64,000 nucleotides of DNA, taken from the NCBI RefSeq assembly GCF_023074075.1, contig NZ_JADPKT010000015.1, forward strand, positions 1 to 64,000, read 5' to 3'. Below are positions 58,752 to 64,000 of this stretch, piece by piece. Below the pieces are notes generated by a model, which was not told where the DNA came from, ran no database searches, and saw nothing but the letters and a program-made list of their open reading frames with translations. Position 1 is the first letter of the stretch, and each line of letters opens with the position of its first letter. The stretch is from Bradyrhizobium sp. 138. Its GTDB lineage: Bacteria; Pseudomonadota; Alphaproteobacteria; Rhizobiales; Xanthobacteraceae. The position numbers were made by a program, and so were the translations under genes.

Positions 58752-59314
58752 AGACACATTCCGGGCTCAAGGTGCCGGCGCGGCACATTGAGGATCTGCG
58801 AGGCGCGCTTGAGATGATGGTGGCAGCTCTTATTGTCCTTTCGATTGTGGCCGGTGGGGCCAGCTACGGCGTCCGCACTCGGCGTTTTCGCAGCCGACGA
58901 GAGCGCGCGCGGCTACATATGGCTACGGCCCGCTCCGCAGAGAGCTGCAGCAGTCACGCGCCGTCGCGCAACTCGCTCGAGCAACCCGCCTGCTGGCAAC
59001 CAGAACCAGATCTTGCGGATCAGAAGCGCTCGACAATAGCCCGCGAGGGCTAAACAATTCACGCGCCTGGGATCTCTTCTCACCTGCAGAATTCGCTGCC
59101 GGCCCCTCGGCAAGGTGCAGCTGATGCGCGAGTTCTTACGTCGTGCTGCGCCGTGTCGCGGCTCCAGAACTACGACAGATGCGTTTCTTCGGCGGGGACG
59201 TCGAACGGAGCGGCGTGCCGCAAGCGGCACGCGTTTCGACGCGCTAAGTTCAAATAATTTGAAACGCGAGCGAGTCAGACTATACCGCGAAGAAGAACCC
59301 CAATCCAGGATCGT
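58752..59314. other. no gene recognised
   Basis: About 560 bp between the IS66 element and the penicillin-binding protein remnant; no supported ORF. Confidence 0.35.
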
Positions 59315-60145
59315 ATGATGGCTGGAGCCAGGCGTGTCTATTTGATTGACTGCATGCTAACGAAGCTTATGCGCGGTGCGAGGCTTGTTCGCCGATCTTT
59401 GCGCTGTACGATCGTCGATCCGCTTTCGGAGGCCTTAACATTCGGGCTCATCAGCCTCATACTATCAATGATCGTGGCAAACCCCGCTTTTTCAGAAAAA
59501 CAAGTGATCAGGAATGCAGCAAGGGCGCCGATCCCACACTCTGTCTGCCGGAATGCCGCACGGGTCTGACCAGCGCTTGCGCGACGTACAGCTCGATTTC
59601 AGTGAAGGAGCTTCCGGACGTCCTAGTCAAGGCGACGCTGGCAACTGGGGGATCGCCGCTTCTATAGCCATTTCGGCATTGACCTTACCGCGATCGCGCT
59701 CTCATTGCATGCCGGCCCGGGCACAAAGGCCGTGCGCTCATGCATTACCCACCAGGTTGCGAAGATTCTATTCCCCTCAGATGAACGCAATTTGGAGGTC
59801 AAGATTCAGGAGGCGCTTGTCGCAATTTGGCTCGAATGGCGGCTCAGCAAGGATGAAATCCTGAAGGTCTACCTAAACCGTGTGCAGATCGGACGCGGCA
59901 TCTTCGGCGTCAGTGAAGCTGCGCAAAGTTATTTCCACAAGCAGGTTCAGGATATCGAACTTGGCGAATCAGCCCTGCTTGCCGGCCTGATAAATGCGCC
60001 ACACTAGATCTACCTTCGCATGTTGCTCTTCCGAATGCGCGTGCAAAGTTGGTTCTGGACACCCTCGTCGAGACCGGGCTCATCACTAATGATCAGCTGT
60101 TCGCGGCAAAGCAACATCTGGCGCGCCTGATCTTCATGCATCAGG
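59315..60145 (+). pseudogene. class A penicillin-binding protein (transglycosylase part), decayed
   Basis: Pieces in three frames follow the order of a PBP1a N-terminal half. First a membrane segment (DPLSEALTFGLISLILSMIV, ANPAFSE), then KELPDVLVKATLATG and DRRFYSHFGIDLTAIA in shifted frames (one extra G near 59648). Then VAKILFPSDERNLEVKIQEA, LVAIWLEWRLSKDEILKVYL, and AAQSYFHKQVQDIELGESAL followed by LAGLINAPH of the GT51 transglycosylase. A last piece ends LVLDTLVETGLITNDQLFAA. The transpeptidase domain is absent. Several frameshifts make it non-functional. Confidence 0.8.
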
Positions 60146-60785
60146 ACGCGTTGCCGAATTGAAGAAATCGAGATGAGCGTGATCTCGCGGAAGATGATTG
60201 CCACTGCCGCCAAGAAGTGGAGGGTAGCACGGCTGATTGACTGCAAATTGGTATCGCACCCCGTAATGTAACTGGCGGACCGCGATTCATCGGAAAGAGC
60301 CGGCCGGTTGCCTGGCGATAGCAGGGAGGCTGATCGTCAGATCCTCGCTGAACGGGGCGACGGTTTCCCGGTATGTTGCGTGCCCGCTGGACGGCCCATC
60401 CATCGCTCAACATGAGCACACCGACGAGGCGAATGATGAAGCCCTGATTGGTGCAGATGCTGACGAAATCGAGACGTACTCGTTGAAGTCGTATTATCCG
60501 ATCGAAACATTAATACCGTTTGGGCGGCAGCGTCCTCATGCAGTTGACGGCAGCGCGAGACGTGCGAGGAATTGAGCAAAGTCTTTCATTGCTGCACGCG
60601 TCCTATCTTTATGAATGGTGTCCGGCGAGATGGTGAAAGCATGCGGCAACAACCTGAAGCGAGCACCTACTACTCTGATGAGAAAGCCTTGCCATTTCTC
60701 AATGAGGAGGCATTCGGGTGGTTAGGCAAGAGGGCAGAGCGTTGATCAATAGCGGCCGAAGAAGGCAAGCCTGTTTGCAACTTAT
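60146..60785. other. no gene recognised
   Basis: About 640 bp with no supported gene. Confidence 0.35.
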
Positions 60786-60837
60786 GCCGTGAAGCTGCTG
60801 ACCTTAGGTCTCGCATTGAGCTCGTCAGGCGGCCGGG

Positions 60838-60940
60838 TCGAGCTGTTGGAAGGGTTGGAGTGGCGGCGGCGCTGGTGGCAAGATGATAAGGCGCGGATCA
60901 TCGAGAAGACGTTGGCGTCAGCGGCGAAGGTGATGGAGGC
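60838..60940 (+). pseudogene. IS66 TnpA N-terminal remnant
   Basis: ELLEGLEWRRRWWQDDKARI, then IEKTLASAAKV, matches the start of IS66 TnpA (RRRWS.EEKARIVEE.LAPGA.V). The match then ends. A short scrap of a further IS66 copy. Confidence 0.6.
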
Positions 60941-61098
60941 TAAGGCGATGGACAACATGCTCAAGTGCTGGAGCGAGTTCACCCGCGTGATCCGCGGCCG
61001 CGTCTGCCTTTGAATAGCGCCGCCTGGGATCACCATGTGTTATTCGGGAATGAACAACGATCGGAGACGCCACACCGCCCAGATATGGGAGTGGCCAG

Positions 61099-61217
61099 AA
61101 CGAGTTCAATGCCTCGTCCGGCGTGAAGAAGGTCTCGCTGGCGGACTTGATCGTTCTCGGCGGCACCGCACCGGTCGAGAAGACCGCCAGGGACGCCGGC
61201 ATCGACGTGAAGGTCCG
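61099..61217 (+). pseudogene. katG: catalase-peroxidase (KatG) fragment
   Basis: One frame reads [20 protein letters not shown], then [19 protein letters not shown], which matches the C-terminal domain of KatG (FN....[24 protein letters not shown]). Only about 38 residues remain. Confidence 0.75.
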
Positions 61218-61379
61218 CGGAAATGTCCGCGGCCGTACTGCACGCAAACGACGACGGTGTTACCGCTCAAAATCCTTCTGAGAAGCAAGCTGTCCATCAG
61301 TAGCTTGAAACGCAGGCTCGAGCGTCCGCGTATGACTTGATTCGCATAAGCTGCAGCTTTGCTGGCGACTTTGGTGTTG
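61218..61379. other. no gene recognised
   Basis: Short stretch between two gene fragments, nothing recognised. Confidence 0.3.
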
Positions 61380-61659
61380 CGGTGGACGGAACCGCTCACT
61401 GCAGCTGTGGGGCTTCGCCGGAAGTCGCCACGACGGGCTTTACGCACGAGCCAAGCCTCGAGCGCCTCGGCGGCCCTGCACCCGGGGCCCAACGAACACA
61501 TCGAGGCGCCGGCGGCCGCTGGCCGAGACGACCCCATTCCCGCAACAATGCAGTGTCGCCAAACAGGGGTGGCTCGATCGTGAGCACATAGAAACGGGCC
61601 ATGTTCCGGGCCGGATCGCAAGGTTCAAGCACGAGGTATTGCACCGTGAGTCCGGACAT
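61380..61659 (-). pseudogene. WGR-domain protein, frameshifted
   Basis: From the ATG at 61659 the minus strand encodes VQYLVLEPCDPARNMARFYV, then LTIEPPLFGDTALLREWGRL, the start of a WGR domain (DP..N..RFY.L...P.LFG...L.REWGRIG). The rest, AAEALEAWLVRKARRGD, is in another frame. Small WGR proteins are common in rhizobia; this copy is broken. Confidence 0.7.
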
Positions 61660-62007
61660 GTGCCAGAATCGCATGCTACCGAAACGGCCGTCCAAATAAA
61701 CTACTGAATCGATCAGGACGAACGAATCAAAAATTTCATGCCAGCGAGCAAACGAATGCGGCGCGTTCACCGAATTTCAGGAAATTTCCTCTATTTTCCA
61801 GCCGCGCAAAGAGCGAGAATTGGCGTCGCCCCTGTGGGACCCAGCTTACGGCTGCGCTGAAGCCCCGCAAGCGGGCTTCCCTTACCGGGCTGCCATCTCC
61901 GGATTGATAGGCGTCGCACCCATTGTGGCTCGGATTCTGCTCATGGAGCGGCGGACCGCTTCAAGGGAGGCCGCGCTCGCGATTTTTGCCGCGCGAAGCA
62001 CCATGCA
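61660..62007. other. no gene recognised
   Basis: About 350 bp; no supported gene. Confidence 0.35.
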
Positions 62008-62787
62008 TTAAGACGATCCTTCGTTCCCTCTAAGGAGCCCGGGCCAGTAGTGTCCGTCTTTCGTCGGTCGCGGCCCAAAAATGCCCTGGCCAACTCTAAT
62101 GACGTCAGCCCCCTCTTCGATTGCCATCTCGAAGTCGCTTGTCATACCCATAGAGAGCAGGTCAAGTCGCGACGATACCCTGTCGCGTAGCGCGTCTCGC
62201 AACTGCCGCAGCAACTTGAAACACCCGCGAACCTTGTCGGCGTCACCACTGAAGATTGCGAGAGTCATAAAGCCGCGAGGAATCAGGGCCGGATAGTCGG
62301 GAAGCCGACGCACAAAGTCGCCCACTTCGTTTGGCGAGAGACCGTATTTGCTCACCTCACCGGAGGTGTTGACCTGGACGAATACGTCGAGACGTCTACC
62401 TTCGGCGCCGAGCCGGGCCTGGAGCGCATCGGCCAATCGTATGCTGTCCAGCGCGTGAAACTCGCTGGCGAATTTGATCATCGAATTCACTTTGTTTGTC
62501 TGGAGGTGGCCGATGATACTCCAGTTCAGCGACAGATCAGCGAGATCTCGAGCCTTGCCCTCGGCTTCCTGAACCTTGTTTTCCCCGAAGTTAGAGAGGC
62601 CGAGTTCGGACGCGATACGGATGACGGCGGTTGGCACCGTCTTGCTAACGGGCAACAGACGAAGTTCCGAGCGGCGACGGCCTGCCCGCACGCAAGCCGT
62701 CTTTATCCGTTGTTCAAGTTCATCGAGATTGGAGCGAAAAAGCGAGCGCGGATCATTCGTGAACCTCTCGTTCTCTATTTCTGACAT
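62008..62787 (-). CDS. YggS/PROSC-family PLP homeostasis protein
   Basis: 259-residue single-domain PLP-binding protein (alanine-racemase N-terminal fold) of the YggS/PLPBP family, which buffers pyridoxal phosphate and affects amino-acid balance. Marks: LRLLPVSKTVPTAVIR with the PLP lysine, LSNFGENKVQEAEGKA, NWSIIGHLQTNKVNSM, DVFVQVNTSGEVSKYGL, PRGFMTLAIF and LSMGMTSDFEMAIEEGADVI. AGGA precedes the ATG at 62787. It is the only intact gene among the fragments at the right end of the window and follows an acyl-CoA dehydrogenase remnant in the same direction. Confidence 0.88.
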   Translation of the reverse strand: MSEIENERFTNDPRSLFRSNLDELEQRIKTACVRAGRRRSELRLLPVSKTVPTAVIRIASELGLSNFGENKVQEAEGKARDLADLSLNWSIIGHLQTNKVNSMIKFASEFHALDSIRLADALQARLGAEGRRLDVFVQVNTSGEVSKYGLSPNEVGDFVRRLPDYPALIPRGFMTLAIFSGDADKVRGCFKLLRQLRDALRDRVSSRLDLLSMGMTSDFEMAIEEGADVIRVGQGIFGPRPTKDGHYWPGLLRGNEGSS

Positions 62788-62814
62788 CGTCCGCTTCCTG
62801 CTGGTCCCTCACTC

Positions 62815-63420
62815 GACTCCTCAGTGAGCGAGAGATCACGACATACTGAATTTCGATCGTTCCGTCCAGATATTGGGCCGTCTTTGCCGCGGTCACATGA
62901 CGCGCTATCGGCATCTGGGTCAAAGTGCTCTCGCGCCAATCGATTGCATATACTGTATGATGCCGTTCATTGCGGCTCTCGTGACGAACTTTTTGCGTGG
63001 GCGGCGTCAACGCTAGCGCGCTCACCGCGATCGAGCTTGGATGCTACAGCAGAGAACAACAGCCGCGCGGCGTGAAGATCCGTCGCGACGTCCGCCAGCA
63101 GCCATTGCAGCCCTGAAAATCGATGGTTTTCGAACCAAAGGCGGTGACCCATGTCGTCGGTCGTTCGGCCGCCAGCGCGCGATCGAGCAAGGCCTCAATC
63201 ATTCCACAGGGCTGCGACGAGCGTTCGGGCGACGTCGACACCGGTCATGGCACGTTTGAAGCCGTCGCCCGGAGGAAAGAGCACTGCGGCCTCGTCTACG
63301 AGGCAATCCGACAATTCGATCCCAGCGAGCCCATGGCGTGACACCCGACTAGATCGTACGGCGACGTCACCGACAAGCCCGCAGATCGTCGCTCCGCCAG
63401 AAAGCCAGCCGAACGCGCAC
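62815..63420 (-). pseudogene. acyl-CoA dehydrogenase, decayed
   Basis: Minus-strand pieces in several frames follow the order of the enzyme's C-terminal half: HGLAGIELSDCLVDEAAVLF and GDGFKRAMTGVDVARTLVAA, then LLDRALAAERPTTWVTAFG, then FSGLQWLLADVATDLHAARL and SKLDRGERASVDAAHAKS, and finally TAAKTAQYLDGTIEIQYVVI (the YEGTNEIQ-type C-terminal motif). At least three frameshifts. Confidence 0.75.
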
Positions 63421-63599
63421 GCATGGCCAGTATCCGCCAAGGGTGGGCGAGGCTACCCTGCACCGTGCGTTTGCTGGCGTGCGGATTCTGCGTCATCTCG
63501 CGGGTGGCGCATTCGTCGAAATACTTCTTGGCTTGGAGCTCTTGTTGCCTGGACCGTCTCTCATCTTTACTGGTCCGCGAAGCGATCGGCCCTTGAACG

Positions 63600-64000
63600 A
63601 CTAAAAGCTCACTCCGCGGGCGGGCGGTCGCGACGCCGTTCCCGTCCGCGACGTCGAGCGCCGCAAGGGCCTTCGGCTTGCGCAGGCGCACGTAGACCTG
63701 TGCCGCCAAAAGCGTCAAGCAAAGGAACAGAAAGAACGCGCTGATCGGCCGCTCGACGAAAATCATGGCGTCACCGCGCGAGACCAGCAGCGAACGGCGG
63801 AAGTTCTCTTCGACGCGTGGCCCCAGGACGAAGCCGAGCAGGATGGAGGCCGGGTGGAAATCGAGCAACAGCAGCAGATAGCCGGTCAACCCGACGACGA
63901 CGGTCTCGCCGACCTGGAACATGTCGTTGTTGGTCGAGTAAACGCCGATCGCGACGAAGAACACCGCACTTGGATAGAGATATTTGTAGGGAATCATCAG
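63600..64000 (-). CDS. tctA: TctA-type tripartite tricarboxylate transporter membrane protein, partial
   Basis: The frame is open at the window edge. It encodes the C-terminal part of a TctA large membrane subunit: MIPYKYLYPSAVFFVAIGVY, STNNDMFQVGETVVVGLTGY, DFHPASILLGFVLGPRVEEN, FRRSLLVSRGD and FVERPISAFFLFLCLTLLAA. The usual end (ALAALDVADGNGVATARPR) comes near 63607, but the frame continues about 100 residues more into unrelated sequence to 63296, so the original stop seems lost. The rest of the gene lies beyond the window. Related transporters take up citrate-like acids with TctB and a periplasmic TctC. Confidence 0.75.

Noticed and set aside
1..64000. CRISPR arrays, rRNA or tRNA genes
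   Set aside because: No regularly spaced repeats with unique spacers and no recognisable tRNA or rRNA sequence were seen on either strand.

Overview
The window looks like a piece of a Bradyrhizobium-type symbiosis island (alphaproteobacterium). Its core is the canonical bradyrhizobial order nolA / nodD2 / nodD1 / nod box / (small receiver gene) nodA-B-C-S-U-I-J / nolO / nodZ / fixR / nifA / fixA. The flanks are gene-poor and rich in decayed genes and insertion-sequence scraps, as expected for an island. No tRNA, rRNA, CRISPR array or origin was recognised.

Layout. 1-2.9 kb: scrap zone (IS66 tnpC tail, IS110 head, truncated and frameshifted group II intron reverse transcriptase, truncated IS66 tnpAB). 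3.0-4.3 kb: a lone EctB-like diaminobutyrate aminotransferase. 4.3-5.4 kb: gene-poor DNA with two strong tandem hairpins. 5.4-7.0 kb: a NolL-like membrane acyltransferase and the remains of an FkbM-type methyltransferase. 7.1-11.6 kb: biotin cluster bioB-panD-bioF-bioD-bioA on the minus strand, with bioB frameshifted. 11.6-17.5 kb: sparse, with small hypothetical genes. 17.5-21.6 kb: noeL, nolK and nodM, which supply GDP-fucose and glucosamine-6-P for Nod factor. 22.6-25.3 kb: an MFS organic-acid symporter convergent with fixA. 25.7-28.6 kb: nifA and fixR; sigma54-type -24/-12 sites precede fixA and fixR. 29.5-40.4 kb: the Nod factor synthesis and export operon, read leftward from a clear nod box. 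40.4-44.4 kb: nodD1 (rightward), a decayed nodD2 and an intact nolA. 45.7-48.1 kb: a tight HisC-like aminotransferase / 73-codon ORF / luciferase-like flavin oxidoreductase cassette. 48-56 kb: small genes, a second nod box without a recognised nod gene behind it, an outer-membrane beta-barrel gene with a textbook terminator, a frameshifted LuxR-type receptor gene and a cystathionine beta-lyase-like gene. 56.1-58.7 kb: a complete IS66 element. 59-64 kb: a graveyard of fragments (penicillin-binding protein, KatG, WGR-domain protein, acyl-CoA dehydrogenase) around an intact YggS-type gene, ending in a partial TctA.

How it works together. NodD1 with plant flavonoid acts at the nod box between nodD1 and the nod operon. 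NodC, NodB and NodA build the acylated chitin backbone; NodS N-methylates it; NodU and NolO carbamoylate it. NoeL and NolK make GDP-fucose, which NodZ attaches; the NolL-like protein may acetylate the fucose; NodI/NodJ export the product. NifA, itself linked to the fixR promoter, drives fixA and other nitrogen-fixation genes elsewhere. NolA is intact but its usual partner nodD2 is a pseudogene here, so density-dependent repression of nod genes may be altered.

Most noteworthy unexplained structure: a 27-bp imperfect dyad present six times, always on the plus strand and always exactly 27 bp, one copy lying directly before the nolA start; and a well-formed nod box at about 50.2 kb whose target genes are not recognised.
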